Shown here one piece after another: positions 1 through 6,293 of a DNA stretch of 18,769 nucleotides. Under the pieces are notes generated by a model that saw only the letters and a program-made list of their open reading frames with translations, searched no databases and was not told where the DNA came from. The stretch's first letter is position 1, and each line of letters starts with the position of its first letter. The DNA is taken from positions 1 to 18,769 of the forward strand of contig JAEDIH010000020.1 in assembly GCA_016292575.1 (NCBI GenBank), written 5' to 3'. Made by a program: the position numbers and the translations under genes. The stretch comes from Clostridiaceae bacterium (GTDB lineage Bacteria; Bacillota; Clostridia; Oscillospirales; Acutalibacteraceae).

Positions 1-30
1 GTTACTTTTGTCACAACCGACAAAAGTAAC
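1..30. repeat. Perfect 12-bp inverted repeat, 6-nt loop
   Basis: The arms GTTACTTTTGTC (1-12) and GACAAAAGTAAC (19-30) are exact reverse complements around the loop ACAACC. The plus strand has no T-run after the second arm, so it is not a normal plus-strand terminator; the minus-strand continuation lies outside the window. It could be a dispersed palindromic repeat or one half of a terminator. It touches the window edge and may extend further left. Confidence 0.6.
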
Positions 31-128
31 CCCAAGCGGAGCGGACGGGTGTAAATTTCTATTTCCATTTTCCCACAAAATAACCGCGTATAAATTAAAA
101 CTCACACGGTTACACCTGATTTTTGCGC

Positions 129-152
129 AAAAAAAAGCCGCAAAACTGCGGC
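129..152 (-). terminator. Rho-independent terminator after the S1-domain gene
   Basis: Read on the minus strand, a 6-bp stem GCCGCA/TGCGGC (137-142 with 147-152) with a 4-nt loop is followed directly by eight Ts (129-136). It begins 16 bases past the stop codon of the S1-domain gene and closes the yab cluster. Confidence 0.85.
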
Positions 153-167
153 ATAATTTATAAAATA

Positions 168-626
168 TCAGTTTCCACGACCGCGCCTTGAATATCCGCC
201 GCCGTGCTTTGCTTCACCCGAACGCTTGAGGTCGGTTATCTTCTCGTCGCTGACCTGCTTGAATCGAGCCATCATGTCCTCAAAGGACATATTTGAGGGG
301 TCTTTCCTTTCCGGCTGTCCCTGCCAGACATTGGCCGAGCGGGAACGCTGCGGACGGTTCGGGCGTGGCGGTTTTGAGTCACGCTGCTGTTCTTCGGGCA
401 AAGCCTTTTTTATGGAAAGGCTGATTTTTCCCTCATCGCTTATGCCGATAATCTTGACTTTAACTTCCTGTCCCTCGGTGAGATGATCCTTAATCTCCTT
501 GACAAATGCGTTTGAAACCTCGGAGATATGAACCATTCCGCTCTTGCCCTCAGGCAGGCTGACAAAAGCTCCGAACGAAGTGAGTCCCGTGACTGTTCCC
601 TCAACAATTTGACCGATTTCAAGCAT
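168..626 (-). CDS. S1 RNA-binding domain protein (YabR-like)
   Basis: 152 aa. Residues 1-73 form a single S1/OB-fold domain, with the classic GxVxGxxxFGAFVxL pattern near residues 10-24 and GMVHISE at 30-36. S1 domains bind single-stranded RNA; the cellular role of YabR-type proteins is not firmly established. The rest (about 80-152) is low-complexity, rich in K/R/Q/P, and ends in an RGG-like SRRGRG tail that probably adds non-specific RNA affinity. The start ATG is supported by AGGAGG at 639-644, only 6 bases beyond the divIC stop. This is the last gene of the cluster, as in Bacillus, where yabR follows divIC. At 152 aa it is somewhat longer than Bacillus YabR (about 130 aa), mainly in the tail. 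Family call firm; precise function unknown. Confidence 0.9.
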   Translation of the reverse strand: MLEIGQIVEGTVTGLTSFGAFVSLPEGKSGMVHISEVSNAFVKEIKDHLTEGQEVKVKIIGISDEGKISLSIKKALPEEQQRDSKPPRPNRPQRSRSANVWQGQPERKDPSNMSFEDMMARFKQVSDEKITDLKRSGEAKHGGGYSRRGRGN

Positions 627-649
627 AAAAAGCTGTTTCCTCCTGCGTT

Positions 650-970
650 TTAATTTCCAAACGATGAATCGTAGAAAACACGCTCGCCGGGCTTTGCGTA
701 GCCGTACTGCTCACGCGCAATTTTTTCATAGTATTCATCGTGATTTTTATCCTCAAGGAAGCGTTTAAGCTCCTCGTTTTCGTTTTTAATCTCCTCACAT
801 TCTCCGCTCATCTGCGACGCCTGCGCATTATTATCGGCAGCGCGGGAATAATTGACAACGCAGCCCGCTACCGCAAGACACACAAAGGAGAAAACAACAA
901 TGAACAAAATAACGCTGTGTTTCTGAACTCTTTTTGCCTTTTTTGCAGGCACAAACTGTTTAACGGCCAA
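650..970 (-). CDS. divIC: Septum formation initiator, DivIC/FtsB family
   Basis: 106 aa. It has a short basic cytoplasmic N-terminus (KKAKRVQKH), one membrane helix at about 19-38, an extracytoplasmic coiled coil at about 45-75, and the family signature YEKIAREQYGYAKPGE at 81-96. DivIC pairs with FtsL and DivIB in the divisome and activates septal peptidoglycan synthesis. The start codon is TTG: the next in-frame upstream codons reach a TGA at 977-979, so no ATG is available. GGGAG lies about 10 bases upstream. An out-of-frame ATG at 978-980 opens a 6-codon frame but sits too close to the GGGAG to be a good start. A sigma-A-like promoter at the end of yabQ gives it a leader of about 90 nt, allowing vegetative expression independent of yabPQ. 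Confidence 0.92.
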   Translation of the reverse strand: MAVKQFVPAKKAKRVQKHSVILFIVVFSFVCLAVAGCVVNYSRAADNNAQASQMSGECEEIKNENEELKRFLEDKNHDEYYEKIAREQYGYAKPGERVFYDSSFGN

Positions 971-1067
971 CGCTGTTCATCTCCCTGTTAAAATCAAAAT
1001 AATCTTCTTGCGCAAAGCTCATCGTATTTTCAAATAAGCATTAAATCTCCGCCTATTACACACATTT

Positions 1068-1095
1068 ATTATAATGATTTTTTATGTTTTTTCAA
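1068..1095 (-). promoter_or_regulatory. Sigma-A-like promoter for divIC and the S1 gene
   Basis: On the minus strand TTGAAA (1090-1095) is separated by 16 bases from a perfect TATAAT (1068-1073). The -10 overlaps the yabQ stop codon. Predicted transcription start is near 1061. It would uncouple the essential division gene divIC from the sporulation genes upstream. Confidence 0.7.
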
Positions 1096-1599
1096 GTATT
1101 TTTTTCGCTTATTCTCAGGTTTTTGAACTTTTTTTGAAAGCTTTTTCTCCTTTTTCTTTTCCGCCGGAGCTTTTCTCTGCTTTGTTTGCGCTTTTATGCG
1201 CTCAAAAAGCCGCCCGGCGCCTTTTTTAACCTTTTTTGAAAGGAACGCAAACGGAACCGAAATCATCGAAATAACTTTTGAAAAAACAGAGGAGAGTGTG
1301 CCGAACACCTTTTTAACAACCCTGTCCGCCGTTAAAAAAAAGACCGCAGCACCGAGAACAGACGCAAAAATCAGGTTGACCCTGACGTTTCCGTCGGCAT
1401 AGACCAGAAAAAAGACAAACATGCAAACGGTTGTGGCAACCGAAAAGAACAGATCCTGCACCAAAAGCGCAATTTTTCCCTTTGAAAAAAGGCTTCTTGC
1501 AAATTCAACCAGCCTGAAAAGGAAACCGTCAAGAAAGCCGAAAGCAAAAAACAGCAAAAAATTGGAAAGCTGCTGCGGCAGCGGCTCAAGATAGTTCAT
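1069..1599 (-). CDS. yabQ: Spore cortex biosynthesis protein YabQ
   Basis: 176 aa membrane protein. It has hydrophobic helices at about 8-30, 47-67 and 73-92, a further hydrophobic or amphipathic stretch at 101-120, then a very Lys-rich tail (about 122-176). In Bacillus YabQ is made in the mother cell under sigma E, localises to the forespore envelope and is needed for cortex formation. The start ATG overlaps the yabP stop as ATGA (1596-1599), implying translational coupling. Sequence conservation in this family is low, so the call leans on position after yabP, membrane topology and size (Bacillus YabQ is about 210 aa). The strongly basic tail could contact membrane phospholipid or nucleic acid; that is inference. 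Confidence 0.85.
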   Translation of the reverse strand: MNYLEPLPQQLSNFLLFFAFGFLDGFLFRLVEFARSLFSKGKIALLVQDLFFSVATTVCMFVFFLVYADGNVRVNLIFASVLGAAVFFLTADRVVKKVFGTLSSVFSKVISMISVPFAFLSKKVKKGAGRLFERIKAQTKQRKAPAEKKKEKKLSKKVQKPENKRKKYLKKHKKSL

Positions 1600-1874
1600 C
1601 GAAACATTTTTCCGAAAAAGCCGGTGCTTTTCGGTGCCTGGTCAATATATGTCAGGGAAACAATGTTTCCCTCAATCGTCAGCTCCCCGTTTTCTGTGTT
1701 GAGCTTATTAATGTGTAGCTTTGTGCCGGTGACGGTCAGCTCCCCGGCGCAGGTATAGGCAAGAACGGTCGATTCGTCAAAGGAATCAACGTCCGTAACT
1801 CCGGTCATTCTGAGCTTTTTCCTGTCCTCAAGTATCAGGTTATGCGGCTCGGTTTTAACAATCTCGTCTTGCAT
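1596..1874 (-). CDS. yabP: Sporulation protein YabP
   Basis: 92 aa, full length for the YabP/YqfC family. It begins with a hydrophilic segment containing HNLILEDRKKLRMTGVTDVDSFDE, a family hallmark, continues as alternating beta-type segments, and ends in the characteristic GFFGKMFR. YabP is required for spore formation in Bacillus; its biochemical role is unknown. YqfC is a paralogue, but the direct coupling to yabQ favours YabP. GGGAGG at about 1883-1888 supports the ATG. A sigma-E-like promoter lies upstream. The leader also contains an imperfect AT-rich hairpin at about 1893-1921. Confidence 0.92.
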   Translation of the reverse strand: MQDEIVKTEPHNLILEDRKKLRMTGVTDVDSFDESTVLAYTCAGELTVTGTKLHINKLNTENGELTIEGNIVSLTYIDQAPKSTGFFGKMFR

Positions 1875-1923
1875 TAAAAACGCCTCCCTTTTTAAAGAAA
1901 CAAAGGACTGTCTTGTTCTTTAA

Positions 1924-1952
1924 TTTCTATGAAAAAAGGAGGGCAGATATGC
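1924..1952 (-). promoter_or_regulatory. Candidate sigma-E sporulation promoter for yabPQ
   Basis: Read on the minus strand, GCATATC (1946-1952) fits the -35 consensus KMATATT at 6 of 7 positions. After 14 bases comes CATAGAAA (1924-1931), fitting the -10 consensus CATACAHT at 6 of 8. The predicted start is near 1917, about 43 nt before the yabP ATG. Bacillus yabP is known to be sigma-E controlled. The match to the consensus, the spacing and the target gene agree, but this is by-eye evidence. Confidence 0.55.
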
Positions 1953-1954
1953 AA

Positions 1955-2194
1955 TCAAAGAAGCTTATACATTCCCGAGGCGTTCTCCTTGGTTGCGTAT
2001 TCGTTCACGGCAAGAACCTCGGCGCGGATTTTGTTTTCGCCCATCTGAATTTCAATAATGTCGCCCTGCTTCACGTCGTAAGAGGCGCGGGCAACCTTGC
2101 CGTTGACCGAAACATGCTTTGCGTCGCAGACCTCGTTTGCAACGGTGCGCCTTTTGATAAGGCGCGAAACCTTCAGGTATTTGTCAAGTCTCAT
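1955..2194 (-). CDS. rqcP: S4-domain RNA-binding protein RqcP (YabO/Hsp15-like)
   Basis: 79 aa. It is nearly all S4 domain: MRLDKYLKVSRLIKRRTVANE at the N-terminus (alpha-L RNA-binding helix) and VSVNGKVARASYDVKQGDIIEI, the conserved second half. RqcP works with RqcH in ribosome-associated quality control, binding 50S subunits carrying stalled peptidyl-tRNA and supporting alanine tailing. Size and position match Bacillus yabO (rqcP). The start is set by AAAGGAAG at 2201-2208. It follows the HU terminator, so expression probably depends on read-through. An Hsp15 name is possible, but the yab context favours RqcP. Confidence 0.9.
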   Translation of the reverse strand: MRLDKYLKVSRLIKRRTVANEVCDAKHVSVNGKVARASYDVKQGDIIEIQMGENKIRAEVLAVNEYATKENASGMYKLL

Positions 2195-2222
2195 AGATGC
2201 TTCCTTTCGTATTTTTCAAAAC

Positions 2223-2253
2223 AAATCGGGCTGCCGCAAAAGCAACCCGATTT
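2223..2253 (-). terminator. Hairpin terminator between HU and rqcP
   Basis: An 8-bp stem AAATCGGG/CCCGATTT (2223-2230 with 2246-2253) is extended by three inner pairs beyond one mismatch. On the minus strand it ends in TTTGTTTT. It lies 14 bases after the HU stop codon. It is likely a partial terminator that keeps HU mRNA abundant relative to rqcP. Confidence 0.75.
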
Positions 2254-2266
2254 TTGGAAAAGTTCA

Positions 2267-2539
2267 TTATTTAACAGCGTTCTTGAGAGCTGCGCCGGCC
2301 TTGAAGGACGGAATCTTTGAAGCGGCAATCTCAACGGCTTCGCCTGTTCTGGGGTTGTGTCCAACTCTTGCGGCTCTTTCCTTAACTTCAAAGGTTCCGA
2401 AGCCTATAAGCTGAACCTTTTCTCCGTTAACGAGGGCGTCTTCAACAGCGCCGAGAACAGCGGAAACAGCCTTTTCGGCATCTTTCTTTGAAATTTCAGC
2501 CTTTGCTGCAACGGCAGCAACCAATTCGGTTTTATTCAT
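2267..2539 (-). CDS. hup: HU family DNA-binding protein
   Basis: 90 aa, the standard HU length. The N-terminus MNKTELVAAVAAKAEISKKD is typical, GFGTFEVKERAARVG leads into the DNA-binding beta-arm, and the arm-tip motif NPRTGE is at 62-67. HU dimers bend and compact DNA. A 13-codon upstream extension exists in frame, but GGAGG at 2547-2551 with a 7-base spacer and the family N-terminus fix the start at 2539. The gene sits between mazG and rqcP, where Bacillus has none, and has its own terminator. I saw no convincing promoter directly upstream, so it is probably read from the mazG promoter. Confidence 0.96.
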   Translation of the reverse strand: MNKTELVAAVAAKAEISKKDAEKAVSAVLGAVEDALVNGEKVQLIGFGTFEVKERAARVGHNPRTGEAVEIAASKIPSFKAGAALKNAVK

Positions 2540-2546
2540 TGTGAAT

Positions 2547-2551
2547 CCTCC
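2547..2551 (-). promoter_or_regulatory. Ribosome binding site fixing the HU start
   Basis: GGAGG followed by 7 bases and ATG. It rules out the longer frame opening 39 bases upstream. Confidence 0.85.
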
Positions 2552-2596
2552 AAAAATATATTTTCCATAAGTCCGCAATGCTCTGAGCAGTACGCC

Positions 2597-3403
2597 TTAA
2601 TTGGATTTGATAATTTGCTTTGCTTCATTCCAAAGCTTGTCCAGCTCCTCAACGGGAGTTTCTTTCATATTGATTCCGCGCTCGTTTGCAAGCTTTTCAA
2701 CAATGAGATATCTTTTAAAAAACTTGTTGCTCGCCTTAGTCAGAGCCTCCTCGCTGTCAACGCCGAGAAAGCGCGAAACATTGACCGCGGAAAAAAGAAC
2801 GTCGCCAAACTCATCCTCAATGTCGAAAGCGTCCTTTGACCGGTACGCCTCCTCTAGCTCGCCGATTTCGCTTTTGAGTGCGTCAAAAGCGCCGTCGGCC
2901 TTGTCCCAGTCGAAGCCGGCCTTGCGCGCCTTGGACTGAAGCTTCTGCGCCCGCATAAGAGCCGGAAGCTCAAGAGGAACGGCTTTCATTGAATCGCCCT
3001 GAGTCTTCTGACCCTTGGTTTTACGCTTGATCTCATCCCACTTGACAAGAACCTCCTGCGGTGTGTCCGCGCTGTCAGAGGCAAAGACGTGCGGATGACG
3101 CTCAATGAGCTTTTTGCAAATTCCGTCGCAGACGTCGTTAATATCGAACGAACCCTCCCCACGCTCAATTTCGGCGTGGAAAACGACCTGTAAAAGAGCG
3201 TCGCCCAGCTCCTCGCACAGAAGGGTCTTATCATTTTTGTTGATAGCCTCAATAACCTCGTAAGTCTCCTCGATAAAGGACTTCTTGATGCTTTCATGTG
3301 TCTGTTCTCTGTCCCACGGACAGCCGCCCGGCTCGCGCAGAATTTTCATAATGGCGCAAAGATCTTCAAAGCCGTAGCGTGATTTGAAATTGAAATTTTT
3401 CAT
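2597..3403 (-). CDS. mazG: Nucleoside triphosphate pyrophosphohydrolase MazG
   Basis: 268 aa with two MazG repeats. The first has CPWD at 28-31, the metal-binding EE..E at 45-49 and EELGD at 64-68. The second has EIGELEEA at 179-186 and EDEFGD at 196-201. Both repeats keep the acidic residues that bind Mg. The enzyme hydrolyses (d)NTPs to monophosphate and pyrophosphate, and is linked to removal of aberrant nucleotides and, in E. coli, to lowering ppGpp. Its length matches E. coli MazG (about 263 aa). Bacillus YabN in the same position carries an extra N-terminal tetrapyrrole-methylase domain that is absent here. TGAGGT at 3411-3416 supports the ATG. A promoter and a palindromic leader lie just upstream. 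Confidence 0.95.
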   Translation of the reverse strand: MKNFNFKSRYGFEDLCAIMKILREPGGCPWDREQTHESIKKSFIEETYEVIEAINKNDKTLLCEELGDALLQVVFHAEIERGEGSFDINDVCDGICKKLIERHPHVFASDSADTPQEVLVKWDEIKRKTKGQKTQGDSMKAVPLELPALMRAQKLQSKARKAGFDWDKADGAFDALKSEIGELEEAYRSKDAFDIEDEFGDVLFSAVNVSRFLGVDSEEALTKASNKFFKRYLIVEKLANERGINMKETPVEELDKLWNEAKQIIKSN

Positions 3404-3428
3404 TTGAATTACCTCAGCAGTGCAGCCG

Positions 3429-3457
3429 CCGATTAATTGCGCAATCCGATTAATCGG
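3429..3457 (-). repeat. Nested palindromes in the mazG leader
   Basis: CCGATTAATCGG (3446-3457) is a perfect 12-bp palindrome. It abuts ATTGCGCAAT (3436-3445), a perfect 10-bp palindrome. The outer arms CCGATTAAT (3429-3437) and ATTAATCGG (3449-3457) can also pair as a 9-bp stem. There is no T-run, so it is not a terminator. The 12-bp palindrome falls at about +8 to +19 of the predicted transcript, suiting an operator or leader RNA structure. Confidence 0.6.
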
Positions 3458-3471
3458 TGACTACCTATGCT

Positions 3472-3500
3472 ATTTTACCCTAACAAACCAAATTTTTCAA
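3472..3500 (-). promoter_or_regulatory. Sigma-A-like promoter for mazG-HU
   Basis: On the minus strand TTGAAA (3495-3500), 17 bases, TAAAAT (3472-3477). The -10 overlaps the flippase stop codon. The predicted start is near 3465, giving a leader of about 62 nt that contains the nested palindromes. Confidence 0.65.
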
Positions 3501-5241
3501 GGACTTTCGCAAATTTTTCTCCTTTTGGCAACATTTCAACATCATCGCGGGCAATTCCCTTGATTAAAAGGAGCGTAACAGCGTAAAGAGCACCGCCGAC
3601 GCAGATTGCAAGCACAGTTGAAACCTTTGCATTAAGCAGCAGCCTGTCGGCAAGGAGACTGTGGCTGTAAAGCGCCGCAAGACCGCAGACAATGGCGGCA
3701 ATGAGCGGCTTGATGAAAACCGAGGAATAGTCAATTCTGACCTTTGTAACTTTCAAAAGCGCAGTAAAGTTAATCGAAAGCATAACAACATAGCATACCA
3801 TTGTACTCCAGACGGCACCGTTAATGTTGATTTTCGGATTTCCTATAAGGACAAAGTTGAGAATAATTTTTACAATCGAGCCGATTGCAACGGACTTGAG
3901 CGGAATATCCATTCTTCCGACAGCCTGAAGCATATTAGTAATCGGAGAAGCAACAGAGAACATGAAAACACCGAAGCCGTAGACGCAAAGCATGGGTGCG
4001 GCAATGGGAATCATATGGGTCTGCTTGCTGTAAAGGAGTTCCAGAATAGGCTTTGAAAGCGCGGCAATTCCAAGACCTGCCGGAAGCGCAACCATCATTG
4101 AAACGCGCAGGGTTGATTCAACGGTTTTTCTGATTTCCCGGCGATTCTTTGCCGTCCACGCCGTTGCAAGCATAGGAATTGCGCTGATTCCTACCGTCAT
4201 GACAATAGTCGGAACAAGGTTCTTGATATTAAGCACCGAAGCATGAGTTCCGTAAAGATAATCGCCAACCTTTTCTTGAACCGTTCCGGCTGCCGAAAGT
4301 GAATAGGCATACATGCTTTTTATTACATCGCCCCCGACCTCCATTGCATGGGCAAGGCGGGTTCTTATCATAGTGTCGTCAATAATGTTGCTGACATTGA
4401 CGATGAGCGAGCTCAGCGCCACCGGAGCGGCAATTTTGATAATCTGGTTTCTGAGAACCTTATCGCTCTTCGGCGGCGGAGAATTGACAAGCTCCTCACG
4501 GGTGAAGCCGAAGCCCTTCCTTTTGTAATGAAGCCAGAGATACAACAGTCCGAATACCGAACCGAGCGTAACTCCAAGAATTGCAACAGCGGAAGCGTAC
4601 GGATAAATTGCGCTGAGCATATCCTGCTCGTTATGAACAGTTACGCCAAAAATCGTTGCAACACCGCCGACATTGGTGTTAGCATATCTGCTTTTGCATC
4701 TTGCAACAAAAACCCATGTTGCAGCAAGACCGAATCCGAGCTTTACAACCGCCTCAACAACCTGCGAAACGCCGGTGGGAGTCATATTCTTGAGTCCCTC
4801 GTAATAGCCCCGGAAAGAGGACATCATACAGCAGAAAACAATGCACGGGGCGATTGCAAGCATACTTATGTAGTTTTCGGGCGAATTGACCATTCTTGAA
4901 TACGGAACGGCAACGGCAGCAAGCAAAAGCGTTCCGCAAATTCCGACAAGGAAGAACAGCTTCCTTGAAACATTGAAAATCCGCCTTGCGTCCCTCACTC
5001 TTCCAAGCTCAATGTTCTGGGAAACAAGCTTTGAAACCGCAATGGGAAGTCCTGCCATTGAAATTGAGTAAAGCGGCGTATAAACGGCATAAGCACCGGT
5101 AAAATACGCATAGCCCTCCATACCGAGAAGATAATCCGTCAGCGGAATCTTATAAATCGCACTGACGAGCTTGACAATTACGGTTGCGATTGCAAGCACG
5201 CCCGCGCCCGTGAGAAGTGATTGTTTTTTTCTCTCAGCCAA
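3475..5241 (-). CDS. SpoVB/YabM-type lipid-linked polysaccharide flippase
   Basis: About 588 aa integral membrane protein of the MATE/MOP superfamily, SpoVB-like branch. It has roughly 14 hydrophobic helices spread over the whole length, with an N-terminal family signature around GAGVLAIATVIVKLVSAIYKIPL and STPLY-like AVYTPLYSISMAGLPIAVSKLVS. Relatives move lipid-linked cell-wall or exopolysaccharide precursors across the membrane; SpoVB is needed for spore cortex, while YabM shows lipid II flippase-like activity. The frame is open to a GTG at 5271, but AGGAGG at 5251-5256 sits inside that extension and lies 9 bases before a TTG at 5241, so I use 5241. This overlaps the kinase stop by 8 bases. 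Its position before mazG matches Bacillus yabM. The substrate is not determined by sequence. Confidence 0.88.
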   Translation of the reverse strand: MAERKKQSLLTGAGVLAIATVIVKLVSAIYKIPLTDYLLGMEGYAYFTGAYAVYTPLYSISMAGLPIAVSKLVSQNIELGRVRDARRIFNVSRKLFFLVGICGTLLLAAVAVPYSRMVNSPENYISMLAIAPCIVFCCMMSSFRGYYEGLKNMTPTGVSQVVEAVVKLGFGLAATWVFVARCKSRYANTNVGGVATIFGVTVHNEQDMLSAIYPYASAVAILGVTLGSVFGLLYLWLHYKRKGFGFTREELVNSPPPKSDKVLRNQIIKIAAPVALSSLIVNVSNIIDDTMIRTRLAHAMEVGGDVIKSMYAYSLSAAGTVQEKVGDYLYGTHASVLNIKNLVPTIVMTVGISAIPMLATAWTAKNRREIRKTVESTLRVSMMVALPAGLGIAALSKPILELLYSKQTHMIPIAAPMLCVYGFGVFMFSVASPITNMLQAVGRMDIPLKSVAIGSIVKIILNFVLIGNPKININGAVWSTMVCYVVMLSINFTALLKVTKVRIDYSSVFIKPLIAAIVCGLAALYSHSLLADRLLLNAKVSTVLAICVGGALYAVTLLLIKGIARDDVEMLPKGEKFAKVLEKFGLLG

Positions 5242-6208
5242 AATGAGTTTCCTCCTGTCCAACAAATTCACGCAAAAGCGATGACTGCGGAATTGTGTCT
5301 TTGTCTATTGCAACAAACTGCGAAAGCTTTTCGCAAAGGCTTTGCGCAGGCGCAAAATACGGGCTGTTCTCTTCAATATGAGCAAGAAGCGAAAGCGCCG
5401 TCTTTTTTAAAACGCACATTTCATAGCTGTGGAACGAGTCTATCCTGATATCGGCAAGATGACTGAACGGGAAAAGATATCTGTCCTCGCCCTTCCTTAC
5501 GCCGTTCCAAAGGAAAAAGGTGTAATCAACCTTTGAGTTTCTGAAAAGATAATCGCGCACCATGCGCCGGACAAAACGGATATCACGCTTTGTCAGAAAG
5601 ACCTTGTCGCTGTTCATCACCCTTGAGGAAACGCTGACATAAAGCTTTGTCAGCCTGCTGCCGTCCAGCGGATCGGTAATTTTAGGATTGAGCGCATGAA
5701 GTCCCTCAACAATCACGATTTCGTCCTTTTCAAGAGTGAAATGGACAGGCTCCTTTTCGCGCATACGGGTCAAAAACGAAAAGCGCGGCAGCAAACATTC
5801 GCCCTTTTCCGTGATATCGGACAGACATTGCGTAATGCGGTCGGTATCCAGCGACTCTATCGTTTCAAAATCGGGCGTTCCGTCCTCAAAATACAGCTTT
5901 TCGGTCTGGTCGCGATAAAAATCATCGAGCGAAATGACCTTTGCTCCCCTGCCGTTTTTTTGGATATCCTTTGAAAGCAGCGAGGCGGTGGTCGTTTTGC
6001 CCGAGGAGCTGGGACCGGCAAGCATTACAAGGCGGTTGCCGGGAAGAAGACTCACCTTTGCCGCAACGTTTTCAACCTGACGGCTGAAGTTTTCCTCGCT
6101 CATTTCAACAAGCTTTTCCGGCGAAAGGCTCGCCATCTCATTGATTGAGGCAATATTGTTGAATTGAGAAATACTGAGCACCCCCTGTAAAATGTTTGCC
6201 GAACACAA
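5234..6208 (-). CDS. Uridine-kinase-like P-loop kinase (phosphoribulokinase/uridine kinase family)
   Basis: Up to 324 aa. The Walker A motif GPSSSGKTT is at 65-73, SLDDFY at 93-98 matches the uridine kinase base-proximal motif, and VEGLHALN is at 167-174. It resembles the C-terminal kinase half of the larger clostridial nucleoside kinases that carry N-terminal TGS/threonyl-tRNA-synthetase-like domains; those domains are missing here. It probably phosphorylates a nucleoside or similar small molecule; substrate unknown. The start is unclear: the TTG at 6208 has no visible ribosome site, whereas AGGGGG (6181-6186) is 8 bases before an in-frame ATT (6170-6172), and an in-frame GTG at 6179-6181 overlaps that site. 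The first in-frame ATG is codon 25. An 85-bp gap separates it from hemZ. Confidence 0.85.
   Translation of the reverse strand: MCSANILQGVLSISQFNNIASINEMASLSPEKLVEMSEENFSRQVENVAAKVSLLPGNRLVMLAGPSSSGKTTTASLLSKDIQKNGRGAKVISLDDFYRDQTEKLYFEDGTPDFETIESLDTDRITQCLSDITEKGECLLPRFSFLTRMREKEPVHFTLEKDEIVIVEGLHALNPKITDPLDGSRLTKLYVSVSSRVMNSDKVFLTKRDIRFVRRMVRDYLFRNSKVDYTFFLWNGVRKGEDRYLFPFSHLADIRIDSFHSYEMCVLKKTALSLLAHIEENSPYFAPAQSLCEKLSQFVAIDKDTIPQSSLLREFVGQEETHFG
5251..5256 (-). promoter_or_regulatory. Ribosome binding site deciding the flippase TTG start
   Basis: A perfect AGGAGG lies inside the kinase 3' end, 9 bases before TTG (5239-5241). No other start of the flippase frame has a comparable site. Confidence 0.75.
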
Positions 6209-6250
6209 ATCAGCTATTCTTTGTCATCTTTTTTCTGTTATTGCAGTCAG

Positions 6251-6280
6251 AATATATGACAGATTGAAAATTGACAACAA
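6251..6280 (-). promoter_or_regulatory. Weak candidate promoter before the kinase
   Basis: In the hemZ-kinase gap, minus strand, TTGTTG (6275-6280) is 18 bases from TATATT (6251-6256). An alternative -35, TTGTCA (6272-6277), has only a 15-base spacer. Either is suboptimal. The 85-bp gap itself is unusual in this otherwise tightly packed operon, which is why a promoter is considered. Confidence 0.35.
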
Positions 6281-6293
6281 CTTCTGATTCGGC

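Noticed and set aside
48..116. Possible structured RNA: GGTGTAA (48-54)/TTACACC (110-116) and TAACCG (81-86)/CGGTTA (107-112)
   Set aside because: The two pairings compete for the same bases and match no family I recognise; AT-rich sequence makes such pairs likely by chance.
1913..2320. Plus-strand frame with a fine-looking ribosome site AAAGGAGGGCAGATATG before an internal ATG at 1949
   Set aside because: It is antisense to rqcP and the HU end, has no recognisable domain, and the opposite strand holds clearly conserved proteins. The GGAGG is part of the yabP upstream region read backwards.
2540..2600. Separate promoter directly upstream of HU
   Set aside because: TATATT is present but no acceptable -35 lies at 16-18 bases; expression from the mazG promoter explains it.
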